Source: Castanea sativa
Taxonomy: Eukaryota; Streptophyta; Magnoliopsida; Fagales; Fagaceae
Reading direction: 5' to 3'
Assembly (NCBI RefSeq): GCF_040712315.1
Contig: NC_134017.1
Location: 81,039,987-81,103,986, forward strand
Length of the DNA: 64,000 nucleotides
Shown here: piece after piece, positions 22,565-32,849 of the stretch
How the letters are laid out: the number at the start of each line of letters is the position of its first letter
How positions within the stretch are numbered: the first letter of the stretch is position 1
Translations under genes and position numbers: made by a program
The notes under the pieces: generated by a model
Seen by the model: the letters and a program-made list of their open reading frames with translations, nothing else
Databases searched by the model: none
Told to the model about the DNA's origin: nothing

Positions 22565-23770
22565 TGGTTTATATTTATTAATTTTTTATTCTTGATCAAC
22601 AAGATGTGTGTGGCCCAATGATTTGCACACTAGAGATATTATTTCACTTGTTGAGGGAAAGTTTTTAACTTCGTTTGAAAGATGTTACATGATGCTTAAT
22701 ATCTTTACTATTAGTAAATCAACCCTCAACCCTACTTCTTCAATGAGGGTTTTTGATATTTAGTTAGTTCAACTAGTAAAATTTTTTATTTATCAAAAAA
22801 AGATTTGGAGTTTGATTCTTTCTTAAAAAAAAAAAACCAATTAAAATCTTGCTTTAATGATAAAACAAAATTATTAAAAGCGGACGCTATGAGTTGAAAT
22901 TATCTATAAAAAAAAATTTAAATAAAAAGAACCTACTTCACTTAACCTCTAAAATGATCAAAACATCCTTAAAACTTGCAATAATTGAAATATTTCAAAC
23001 TTAATCGGTGTATTTCTTTTTCTCTATTTCATATCTTATTGCAGGTTGCCTTTGTCCATCTGTGTTGACGGGGAGTTCAACTGACAATTTTCTATATCAT
23101 CAATTCTAATTGACTTTTCTTTTCCCAGATCTTTATCGTGATTCAATGGATTCGAACTTCTAATCTTTTCCAATCGATGAAAGTATGATGTCTTTCTTAA
23201 TTTCAGAGAGAATGACACTCACTACAAATTCACGAATCATCTATATACAAATTTGGGGGCAAAAATGGTCAAATACCATATTTGGCTGAAATAATTTGTG
23301 TTTTACCACCGTTAAAATTTTTCTTCTTAAGATCATTCCAACTAAACTCAAAAATAAATAAAACTCATTCTCTCACTTTTCTTCCCCATTTTCCATTCCC
23401 TAAATTCACTTCATCACTCCGGTGTAAAAGTCCTTACTTTGGTCTCAAAAATCCATCACTTTGTTCGTTAAAAAGTAGTGTTAACTGTTGAGAAAACTTT
23501 ATAGCTATTTCTCCCCCAAAAAAAAAAAAAAACTTTTATAGCAAATTAAAAAGAAATATAAAAAGAAGAAAAGAACTAGAACCCACAGCATCATGAAACC
23601 GAAACCACTATTTCCGCTGGCTCTGGATATTAGTTTTCTCATTGCCATTCAATGGCTGGTCAAAAAACAAGGTAAAACACGAAGCTTCCTTGCAAATTTC
23701 GTACGTGACCTGCAACTGAGGTGAATGAAACACGGAATGCCAAAGTAAAAGATAAATTGAATGAAGCTTC
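22565..23770 (+). repeat. Duplicated block D1
   Basis: This aligns with D2 (24100-25700) from GATCAACAAGATGTG onward, through the CTCTATTTCATATCTTATTGCA tract, to the small ORF at 23593. The copies differ by substitutions and by two insertions present only in D2. Outside the ORF I see no conserved frame. Confidence 0.8.
23593..23724 (+). CDS. Small conserved ORF, D1 copy (43 aa), function unknown
   Basis: The ATG at 23593 opens MKPKPLFPLALDISFLIAI, then QWLVKKQGKTRSFLANF and VRDLQLR, ending at TGA 23722. The middle is hydrophobic (about residues 5-23) and is followed by a basic patch, so one membrane-associated helix is possible. The D2 block keeps the same frame for 51 codons. Between copies I count eight differences in these codons, six of them at third positions, which hints at past selection. 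The sample is tiny, and a minus-strand ORF (23858-23649) shares the same wobble positions. It might instead be an exon: CAAGGTAAAA within it resembles a splice donor. I do not recognise it. Confidence 0.35.
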   Translation: MKPKPLFPLALDISFLIAIQWLVKKQGKTRSFLANFVRDLQLR

Positions 23771-24095
23771 TTGGAAATTTCTTACATGCGCGTGACGAAG
23801 CCCCAATCTTCACTCTGCTCCTCAAAAGCTGTGCACACTCTCGTGGGGAATACAACAATACAAGGTTTGAAAATTTGCACCCTTTCTTTTATAATTTTTT
23901 TTTTAACTAAATATATTGTAGAAAAAAAAAGTAATAAAAAAGTCCCTTCTTTTTTCCTAAAATTCTGCTAAATTAAAATTAAAAAAAAAAAGCAAAAAAT
24001 CGAGCTCTTTTGATCGGTCTTCGATTGATAGTTGATCAATCGAGCATTCTTTTACATGAATTTAAAATATTAGATTCATAGCATTCTTTTTTGGT
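23771..24095. other. Spacer between D1 and D2
   Basis: AT-rich with several poly-A tracts. There is a short palindrome around TCGATTGATAGTTGATCAATCGA (about 24019-24041). Nothing else can be supported. Confidence 0.4.
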
Positions 24096-24919
24096 TTATA
24101 TTAATTAATTTTTTATTTTGATCAACAAGATGTGCGTGGTCCGATAATTTGCATGCTAGAGATATTATTTCACTTGCTAAGAGCAAGTTTTTAACTTCGA
24201 TGTTACATTTTACCATTAGTAAATCAATACTCAAACTTACTTCTTCAATGATGGTTTCGATTTTCAATTAACTCAATTAGTGAAGTTTTTTATTTATGAA
24301 AAAGGGATTTAGAGTTCGATTCTTTCTTAAACCAAAAAAAAACCAGTTAGATTCTTGTTTTAATGATAAAACAAAATTATTAAAAGTAAACACTGTGAGT
24401 TGAAATTATCTATAAAATAAAATAAAATAAAAAGGAATCTACTTCACTAAACCTCTAAAATGATCAAAACATCCTTAAAACCTACAAACATCTAAAATAT
24501 TTCAAACTTAATCGGTGTATTTCTTTTTCTCTATTTCATATCTTATTGCAAGTTGCCTTCGTCCATCTGTATTGACGATAAGTTCAACTAACAATTTTCT
24601 ACATCATCAATTCTAATTTACTTTTCTTTTCCCAGATCTTTATCGTGATTCAATGGATTCGAACTCCTAATCTTCACTAACCGATGAAAGTATGATGTCT
24701 TCTTTAGTTTCAGAGGGAATGATACTCACTACAAATTTACGAATCATCTATATACAACTTTGGGGGCAAAAATGGTCAAATACCATATTTGGCTTAAATA
24801 ATTTGTGTTCTACCACTGTTAAAATTTTTCTTCTTTAGATCATTCCAATTAAACTCAAAAATAAATAAAAGTCATTCCCTCACTTTTCTTCCCTATTTTC
24901 CATTACCTAAATTCACTTA

Positions 24920-25063
24920 GGGCCTGTTTGATAAAGTGATTCAAACCTATATTTTTTATTTTTAAATAACTTTACGCATATTTTTACATACTTTTTCAAC
25001 CACACATTTTTCAAAAAACTACAAACAACGTTATTAAAACTCTTCTACTAAACGGCCGGGCCC
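24920..25063. mobile_element. Tourist-like MITE (family 2)
   Basis: The ends GGGCCTGTTTG and AAACGGCCGGGCCC are near-inverted copies, flanked by TTA at 24917-24919 and 25064-25066. The D1 block lacks the 144-bp insert and the extra TTA. A relative lies at 57266-57402. Confidence 0.85.
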
Positions 25064-25200
25064 TTAATCACTTCGGTGTAAAAGGTCCTGACTTTGTTCA
25101 CAAAAATCCATCACTTTGTTCGTTAAAAAGTAGTGTTAACTGTTGAGAAACCTTTAAAAAGACATATAAAAAGAAGAAAAGAGCTAGAACCCACAGCATC

Positions 25201-25356
25201 ATGAAACTGAAACCACTATTTCCACTGGCTCTGGATATCAGTTTTCTCATTGCCATTCACTGGCTGGTCAAAAAGCAAGGTAAAACACGAAGCTTCCTTG
25301 CAAATTTTGTACGTGACCTGCAGCTGACGGGAATGAAACACGGTATGCTAAAGTAA
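25201..25356 (+). CDS. Small conserved ORF, D2 copy (51 aa), function unknown
   Basis: The ATG at 25201 gives MKLKPLFPLALDISF and continues through the same 42 residues as the D1 copy with three amino-acid changes. It then reads TGMKHGMLK before TAA at 25354. In D1 the codon matching this GGA is TGA, so the longer form is probably ancestral. A hydrophobic core of about 19 residues precedes a KK...KTR basic stretch. The MITE at 25359 lies 2 bp after the stop. No promoter or poly-A signal could be assigned, and the function is unknown. Confidence 0.35.
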   Translation: MKLKPLFPLALDISFLIAIHWLVKKQGKTRSFLANFVRDLQLTGMKHGMLK

Positions 25357-25358
25357 AG

Positions 25359-25536
25359 AATTATGGTAGGGACATAATTTTTGGCATAATTTTATGTTAT
25401 AACTTGTTGTATAGGAAGTTGTGATTAGTAAAAATATATTTTTACATGACCTGCTAACATATCGTTACCAATCATAACACACCATATGATAAGTTGTGGC
25501 ATAAAATTGTACCAAAAATGATACCCTAGCATAATT
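25359..25536. mobile_element. MITE with about 37-bp terminal inverted repeats
   Basis: The left arm starts AATTATGGTAGGGACATAAT and the right arm is its inverted copy (ending CCCTAGCATAATT), with about 85% agreement by eye. AAAGTAAAG and AAAGTAAAAG flank it, a 9-10 bp duplication that fits Mutator-type elements. D1 has a single copy of that target at 23743-23752. Confidence 0.8.
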
Positions 25537-26516
25537 CGAAAGTAAAAGATACATCAGTGAAAGTACAACATGCCAAACCCATCAAAAAAAGTACACCATG
25601 CCAAAGTAAATATACATTGAATGAAGCCCCAATCCTCATTAAATGAAGATACATTGAATGAAGCTTCTTGGAAATTTCCTACGTACGCGTACCGAAGCCC
25701 CAATCTTCACTCTGTATCATATATGTTAAAGTGATTTGAAAAGTACCTAAATTGCTTGGGTTATAAGAAAAATGATGTATAAGCAAAGGACTTATAAGAT
25801 AATATTTCTAATGTGGTAATAATTATTAATCTTCTCCAGGTAATTGTAGGTAAAGCTTGCTCAATATATATCATTATATCAATAAGTTCACTTTGAGAAG
25901 TAGTTCTTAATTCAAGTCTCATGTTTGTCAGTCTTTTCACCGGACCTATAACCAAATCATCATATAGCTTAAATCAAACGACGAGTGCAACTAAAATTGA
26001 AGTGTTGTTTGTTGGTCCGGCTTCATTCCCTGTTCTTGTGTGGACCTGCTGCTTTCTCTGTGTTAATGAAAATTAATGCCCTTCAACTTTGTACAATTGT
26101 GTCTGTTTCTGTTGCCTAGAAGCATGTTGCACGTTTTTGTAGGGAAACACTTTTCTAGAAGAGAAGGCATATTAGTCATGGCCCATGACATCTTTTCCTG
26201 CAAAGGTGCATAATTCATAAATAGGTATTTGTCCCGTGCTGCACTGATATAAAAAATAATAATGATATTGCTCATTATAAATATAACAAATTAGCAAAAT
26301 CAAATGCTACACTTCCATTTTTATATAATAAATATATAGATAGTGCATGATCATACTATCAAACCTTGAACATAATTAGAACAATTAAGCTATTTGGTTT
26401 AATGTTCAAACATGTTACCATGCAATCACTTTTCCTTGAATAAGTTTAAACAAAGAAAAAAATTGACTCTATTCGAACAGGTCTTAGTCAATTGTTAATG
26501 CTAGATTGCCATTTTT

Positions 26517-26820
26517 TAAGGGAATAAATTTGCACCCTTACCATCAACCATAACTTTTGGTGTAATTGAGAAGTGATTGGTCCTATTAATTGGTATTAGA
26601 GCTAGGTCACGAGTTTGACTTCTTTGTTGTGCATGCAGTATTGGGGGTAGGATTGTTGGACAGAGACCTAATGGATCAAGTGCAACATCTTGCAAAGGTT
26701 AGGTTGGGACAAGTCTCAGTCAATATATTGACTTGGGCTGCCACCCCTTAAGGGAATAAAATTGCATCCTTACCATTAGCTATAGCTTTTGGTGTAGTAG
26801 GTAAGTGCTTGATCCTATCA
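26517..26820 (+). mobile_element. Miniature LTR element (TRIM-like)
   Basis: Two direct repeats of about 73 bp (26517-26589 and 26748-26820, both starting TTAAGGGAATAAA and ending CCTAT(C/T)A) flank about 158 bp of non-coding DNA. Right after the first repeat is TGGTATTAGAGC (26591-26602), one base from the plant initiator-Met primer-binding site. Very short LTRs, a PBS and no genes define TRIM elements. The target duplication is not clear. Confidence 0.75.
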
Positions 26821-27989
26821 GACTGGATCCTTGGGTTTATGCCAACAATCAAGGTTAATGACTTTCTATCCTATTCTTTATATTTGATCTTTTTTTAATG
26901 CTTGATATATCGAGACCATCACAACTCAAATAAACATTATGAAAACGTTGTAAGATTTTTTTTTTTTTTTTTTGGAATTGACTTTTTCCTATACTAAATT
27001 GAGTAAATTCTACTTGATGGTTTTCTAAAATATAAAAAGTAAGAAGTTCCACTTGATGGGTCCAATAAATAAGATGGTTGTCCCTAAGTGTATATTTATT
27101 ATCCTCTACTGATCTTTACTTTCTTTTTATTTTTTAAGAACTGTAACATGTCTTAATTTAAGTATTGAATTTCTTATATGTTCTATCCAAAAAAAAAAAA
27201 AAAAAAAGGAGGAAAGAAACGAAAACATGTTCATTGAGGAAGCTACAAGGACTATGGTGGAACTGAATTTTAGTGTCCATCTTGGCATAAATCCTATTCC
27301 TATTTATTTTTGTAAAAAATGAAGCTAGAAGGACTAGGATTTAAAATGTAATTTCACTTTTAGGTTTTATTTAAGTATATATTGAACCACATTATTGGGG
27401 CATGCGCCTATTACCATATTGCAAGAGGTTCGTTGGCTATTTTATAAGAAAAGTCAAATAAATACAAGAAATATTATAATTTGTGAAATATAAATTGGAA
27501 CATAAAAAAATGTATTGGAAGTTTGAAATACAAAAAATAGTACAAAATATTTGTATTGGTTAAGTGCCAGTAATTTAAAATGTTTCAACATATTACCACT
27601 TGACCACTTAATTGCTTAGAAAAGATTTTGTGGGTCCCGGCCTTCCAGGCAGCTCAACTAGTGAAATCTCTAATAATTACATGGATGTACGACTAATTAA
27701 TTTAAAAATAATTGACAAATAAATTAAACTAGAGCTGATCATATAAGTCAGCTTTAAGAGAAGAGATCTATAACAAAATGTTATAGCATTTTTATAATAA
27801 GTGTCCATCTAGCATAGATCAACATAAAATAAAATAAAATTATATTGATATACACTACAACTCAAATTAAAAATATTTTACAATTATAATGAGATTTGGT
27901 TGTATTACTATATTTGTTCTTGACCTACCGTTCTTGAAGACTTGTTTCACTTGTTGGTTTATTTTTTATTTATTTATGAACACTCATTG

Positions 27990-28305
27990 GTTAATTAGGT
28001 GAGTGGGAAGGAACCAAAAAAAAAGGGAAAACACCTTGTTACAATGAAGAGTGGCATCCCTCCTTACGAACCAAGCGTCGGACACTCACTTAAGCGATAT
28101 GGAACTCAGCTTTTGTTATGCCTCCAAATAATATCTACACAAATAGGGTGTGGTCATTACAAATGGTATCAAAGTTATGACCTAACCAGAAGTATGGGTC
28201 TCACACGCGAGTACTTGTGTGCCCATAAGAGGTGTGGATTGTGAATGACTAAAGGGAGAAGAAATCCTGCTAAGTCCCACATCCATTGGTTAGTTAGGTG
28301 AGTCC
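27990..28305 (+). mobile_element. LTR-plus-PBS fragment inserted in R1
   Basis: A segment with ACACCTTGTTACAATGAAGA, then CATTACAAA directly before TGGTATCAAAG (28162-28172, PBS-like), interrupts R1. The same sequence occurs at 29598-29812 in R2 at a different site. R2 (31077-31110) and R3 (35055-35090) show the uninterrupted target. The insert is bounded by two copies of GGTTARTTAGGTGAGTG...GGAACCAAAAA, a direct repeat of about 30-35 bp, longer than an LTR element target duplication. Confidence 0.6.
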
Positions 28306-28490
28306 GTGAGTGGCGAGGAACCAAAAATAAAAATAAAGAAATGACATAGAGCTTTCAATCAATTAAAGCCAACATGCAACTCGTTGGCTTGGAATTTGGA
28401 AGCAGCCAGCTACGACAAATATCCACTACATAATGGTCTTCAATTATTATGAATAAAATTTTTACCTTAGCGTTAAAAAAAAAAAATAAA

Positions 28491-29110
28491 ATATGATACT
28501 TTTTACTGAGAAAAGATTTTCCAAATCCTAACCATCATTAGTACTTTCGTTTTTTGCTCTACTTTTTTGCATGACTCAATTATTATGAGGACCTCTATAG
28601 ATTACTCGTAGACTTTAGTTAGTAGCACAATCGATCTGCATTTTCTAGTATGTATGTGGTTTCTTCTTTTATCAATAAATCGCATGGTTTTAAAAACTTA
28701 AATGATTAAAATGTTGAAAAAATGTTTGATATTTATTTTTTATTCTATTTGAGCTGACGGTTTTTACAATCAAAATACTGGGTTTTATGGTTTTTATAGA
28801 ACCAGTTGATGGTCCAGTTCCTGTTTCCTCGGTGACAGTCTGCTACTGATTTTGGTCATGCCTTTCATTAAAAAATCTATAATTGTTTGTTATTACAGGT
28901 GATGAATTTCGGTAATTAATTTAATTGGAATCTTAATAAGAAGTTCTTATTTACAAGATTTGTGTTTTATTATCTGTACATAATCTTTATATAATATATA
29001 TTACCAAAAAAAAAAAAATCAAACCCACAAGATTATAAACACCAAGACTACTTCAGTTTAGTTCCCCTATATTTGATAGCTAAAATTGTGAATATGCACA
29101 ATCCTTTTGT
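28491..29110 (+). repeat. Duplicated block, partner of 21260-22390
   Basis: This matches the block that carries hAT copy b, but without the element. It ends near CACAAGATTATAAACACC. No coding sequence is seen. Confidence 0.65.
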
Positions 29111-29913
29111 GAAGGACATGGTTTGTATATTTTATATTACCCTTTGCTCATAATAAGTAATATATGATGATGTATCGTATATGTTAAAGTGATTCCAAAA
29201 GTACGTAAATTGCTTGGGCTAGAAGAAAATTTATGTATAAGAAGATGACTTATAAGATAATATTTCCAATGTGTTAATAATTATTAATCTTCTCCAGGTA
29301 ACTGTACGTAAAACTTGCTTAATATATATCATAATATCAATAAGTTCACTTTGAGAAGCAGTTGTAATTCAAGTCTCATGTTTGTCAGTCTTTTGTCCGG
29401 ACCTGTAACCAAATCATCATATAACTTAAATTAAATGACTAGTGCAACTAAAATTGAAGTGTTGTTTGTTGGTTCGGCTTCATTCCCTGTTCTTGTGTGG
29501 ACGGTGGACCTGCTGCTTTCTCTACATTCAACTATGCGGTATTGTCCGTTTTGGCTTCATTAGACCCTATGGCTTTTCTTCTCCTCTTCAGCACAAAGGA
29601 AGGAAAAACACCTTGTTACAATGAAGAGTGGCATCCCTCCTTACGAACCAAGCTTAGGACACTCACTTAAGCGGTATGGAACTCAACTTTTGTTAGGCCT
29701 CTAGACAATATCTACACAGTTAAGATGTGGTCATTACAAATAGTATCAAAGTTATGCCCCAATCAGAAGTGTGAGACCCACAAGCAAGGACTTGTGTGCC
29801 CATATCCCTTAAGAAAGCACATCGGGACCATCACAACTCAAATAAAAGACATTATAAAAATGTTGTAAGTTTTTGTATTTTTTTTTTGGGGAATTGACTT
29901 TTTCCTATACTAA

Positions 29914-30124
29914 GAGGGCGTTTGGATTCAACTTCCAGCGTCCAGCGTCCAGCGTCCACGTTTTGTTTTTTTTTTTCAACGCGTGTTTGTTACTATTCAT
30001 TGGCCATGAACAGTGATTTTAGGCCAATGAACGGTAACTTCTGGAATGAACAGTGTTTTTTACCCCTTTAAAAATTATTTTGCTACAGTGTTTTCAGTTT
30101 TCAGTTTTCAGCAATAAGTTCTAC
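29914..30124. mobile_element. Tourist-like MITE (family 1), 3' end deleted
   Basis: GAGGGCGTTTGGAT begins right after TAA (29911-29913). The body matches family 1 through GCAATAAGTTCTA and stops without the ATCCAAAC end. R1 (26985-27030) gives the empty site. The element and the target both contain TTCTA at the join, so the right end seems to have been lost through microhomology. Three CCAGCGT copies near the left end are an internal tandem repeat. Confidence 0.8.
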
Positions 30125-31168
30125 TAGATGGTTTTCTAAAATATAAACAGTAAGAAGTTCCACTTGATGGGTCCTATAAATAAGATGGTTGTCCCTAAGT
30201 ATATATTTATTATCCTCTACTGATCTTTACTTTCTTTTTCTTTTTTTTCTTTTTTAAGAACTGTAACATGTCTTAATTTAAGTATTGAATTTCTTATATT
30301 TTCTATCAAAAAAAGAAAAAAAAAAGAAAAAAAGGAAAGAAACGAAAACAATTTCACTGAGGAAGCTACAAGGACTATGGTGGAACTGAATTTTAGTGTC
30401 CATCTTGGCATTAACCCGAAGCTAGAAGGACTAGGATTTAAAATATAAATTCAATTTTAGTTTTTATTTAAGTATATATTGAATCACATTATTGGGGCAT
30501 GCACCTATTACCATATTGCAACATTATCGTTAACTATTTTATAAAAAAAAGTCAAATAAATACCGGACATATTATAATTTGTAGAATATAAATTGGTAAA
30601 TAAAAAAATGTATTGGAAGTTTGGAACACAAAAGATAGTACAAAGCATTTGTTTTCATTAAGTGTCAGTAATTTAAAATGTTTCAACATGTTACCACTTG
30701 ACCACTTAGTAGCTTAGAAAAGATTTTGTGGGTTATAGCCTGCTCAATTGATAAAACTTCTAATAATTACATAAATTTGCGACTAATTAATTTAAAAATA
30801 ATTGACAAATGAATTAAACTAGAGTTGATCATATCAGATGGCTTTAAGAGAAGAGTTCTCAAACGACCATAACAAAATGTTATAGCATTTTTATAGCAAG
30901 TGAAGTGTCAATCTAAAATAAAATAAAATTATATTGATATACAATACAATTCAAATAAAAAATATTTTAAAATTATAATGAGATTTGGTTGTGTTACTAG
31001 ATTTGTTCTTGAACCACCGTTCTTGAAGACTTGTTTCACTTGTTGGTATTTTTTTTATAAATTTTATGAACCCTAATTGGTTAGTTAGGTGACTGGGGAG
31101 GAACCAAAAAAAAATGGCATAGGGCTTTCAATCAATTAAAGCCAACTTGCAACTCGTTGGGTTGGAAA

Positions 31169-31197
31169 ATTTTATTTTATTTTATTTTATTTTATTT

Positions 31198-31229
<32 letters not shown>
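31169..31229. repeat. (TTTTA)n then poly-T tract
   Basis: About six TTTTA units followed by 29 T residues interrupt the R-unit sequence at AACTCGTTGG. Read on the minus strand it looks like a long poly-A tail, as a retroposed insertion might leave. Confidence 0.7.
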
Positions 31230-31299
31230 CCGCTGGGTTGGAATTGGGAAACAGCCAGGCACGACAAATTTCCTCTACATAAATATAATGACCTTCAAT

Positions 31300-32310
31300 T
31301 ATTTTAAGGCCCATTCTATGGACTTCATTATTACCAGTACCACAGACAATTGCAAGGACCTGTCGCACGTTTTACTTTTTTTTTTTTTTTTTTTAAGTAG
31401 TGGCTGGCAGGTGCTTTCAATTAATATCAGCCAACGTTGCGTGGACCAACTCTGCCCTTGTAATTTGTAGGTTTTTAAATTTTATTGTGAATAATAAAAA
31501 AAAAGGGTAAATTTCTTTTACAAATCTTGAGGGTTAGACTAACGCTAATTAAGTTTAAGATTTTTCAAAATTTATTAATTTAGTTCTTAAAGTTAATTTA
31601 TTCCCTTAAAATTGTTAGGCAAATTAGTTATTTTTCTCAATTATTTTAGGAACTAAGTTAACTTTAAGAACTAAATTAATTATACAAAATGCTGTGACAT
31701 GTTACTCTTGTGACTTTGCCTTAAAATGGAAAAAATAAAAAATAGTATATGATATTGTGAATTATAAAAGAGTAGCCAATGGAATAAGTTTCTATGAGAG
31801 AGCTTCACACACATATATATTTAGATTAGGTTAGAGTATAAATTTTATCTTGCATAAAAAAAAAAGTTTGTAATATATATATGTTAAAAGATGCCCTTTG
31901 AAATGTCATAACTTTTCAAATTTGATATACCAAGAGGTATCTATTGAAAAGTCATAACTCTTCATATTAGATATATCAAAAGATATCTATTAACCGAAAA
32001 TATGTCTATTCAATAAAAATACACCTCTTGAATGAAAATGTGCTTATTGAATGAAAAGTTGCCTATTAATCAAAAATGAAAATTAAAAAGGCACAACTTT
32101 TTAATATTTTTAAATATATATGAAATTAAATTATATAGTGATATAACACAATAAAAAGTGATCAACAAAAAGTTAAATATTTCAATTTTATATTACATGT
32201 AAAAGCGAATAGTCGTGGCCGCTCTACCTAGATTCAATGGTTCCAACACTAGTATACGACTAGTTAGGTAATAAGGTTATCTATTACAATAACTGAGCTC
32301 CAGGCGATAA
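31300..32310. other. AT-rich spacer with imperfect inverted repeats
   Basis: Positions 31505-31690 contain a diverged inverted pair (TTAGTTCTTAAAGTTAA against TTAACTTTAAGAACTAA). Positions 31885-32110 hold short direct repeats built on GCCTATT and TATCTATT. No gene can be supported. Confidence 0.45.
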
Positions 32311-32318
32311 AAATATTA

Positions 32319-32730
32319 GAGTCCATTTGAATACAGTTGAAAATTGAAAACTGAAAACACTATAGTAAAATAATTTTTAAATATATAAATAGTATCGTAG
32401 GACTCATTTTTAATTTTTAATAAAAAAGTGGTTAAAAAGTGATATTTATGGGTCTTTAAACAGTGCACGAATGCACTGTTCACACAGAAAAATGGCGGGA
32501 AAAATTCATAATTAGCGGTTACTGTTCATGTACTGTGTACATAAACAGTATTCGTTGTCCCTTAAAAGCTGAAAAGCTGGCAAAATATATCGGTAGCCGT
32601 TGTTCCATAATTCATTGGTAGCCGTTGTCCCATAATTTATTGAAAAGCTGCATGAACAGTAGTGTTTACTGTTCACGCACAGTATACAGTACATAAACAA
32701 TAGCAGTTGTCCCATAATTTATTGGTCCTT
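32319..32730. mobile_element. Degenerate family-1 MITE with fold-back 3' part
   Basis: GAGTCCATTTGAATAC follows TTA (32316-32318), and the body shares AAAATAATTTTTAAAT and the ACTGTTCA motifs with other copies. The right half (32510-32730) repeats GTTGTCCCATAATT(T/C)ATTG three times around an inverted GTTTACTGTTCA pair. No clean right end is visible. Confidence 0.55.
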
Positions 32731-32849
32731 CACCATCTGTGGGAATGCCTTTTGTCAAGTTGTGGACTTTTGTTACGTACTTTTCCAATCTAGTCATATC
32801 ACCGTTTATTTTTTAATTATTTCACATTTGTCCAAAGGAGCAGGGACCT

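Larger units (their letters stand above)
24100..25700 (+). repeat. Duplicated block D2
   Basis: This is the second copy of D1. It is longer because it contains two MITEs (24920-25063 and 25359-25536) that are missing from D1. D1 therefore gives the pre-insertion sequence for both. Confidence 0.8.
25720..28490 (+). repeat. R-unit copy R1 (CNL-upstream repeat)
   Basis: The core at 25790-26065 recurs at 29250-29525, 35275-35545 and, more diverged, 36380-36600. Shared landmarks are CTTCTCCAGGTAA, TCAATAAGTTCACTTTGAGAA, TCATCATATAGCTTAAAT and the CCTGTTCTTGTGTGGACC end. R1 also shares 26070-26350 with 35560-35850 and 26940-27980 with 29880-31070. No ORF is conserved as protein. Short minus-strand ORFs at 26275-26063 and 35758-35474 look alike only because the DNA is duplicated. 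R4, the copy nearest the CNL gene, lies 0.9 kb before its start codon. Confidence 0.8.
29111..31300 (+). repeat. R-unit copy R2
   Basis: The core is at 29250-29525, then the LTR-like piece at 29598-29812, a truncated MITE at 29914-30124, and 30125-31110 collinear with R1 27010-28010. Compared with R1 it lacks the TRIM element and the insert at 27990-28305. Confidence 0.75.

Noticed and set aside
26063..26275. Minus-strand ORF similar to the one at 35474-35758
   Set aside because: The similarity comes from duplicated R-unit DNA. The frames differ by indels and the ends do not correspond.
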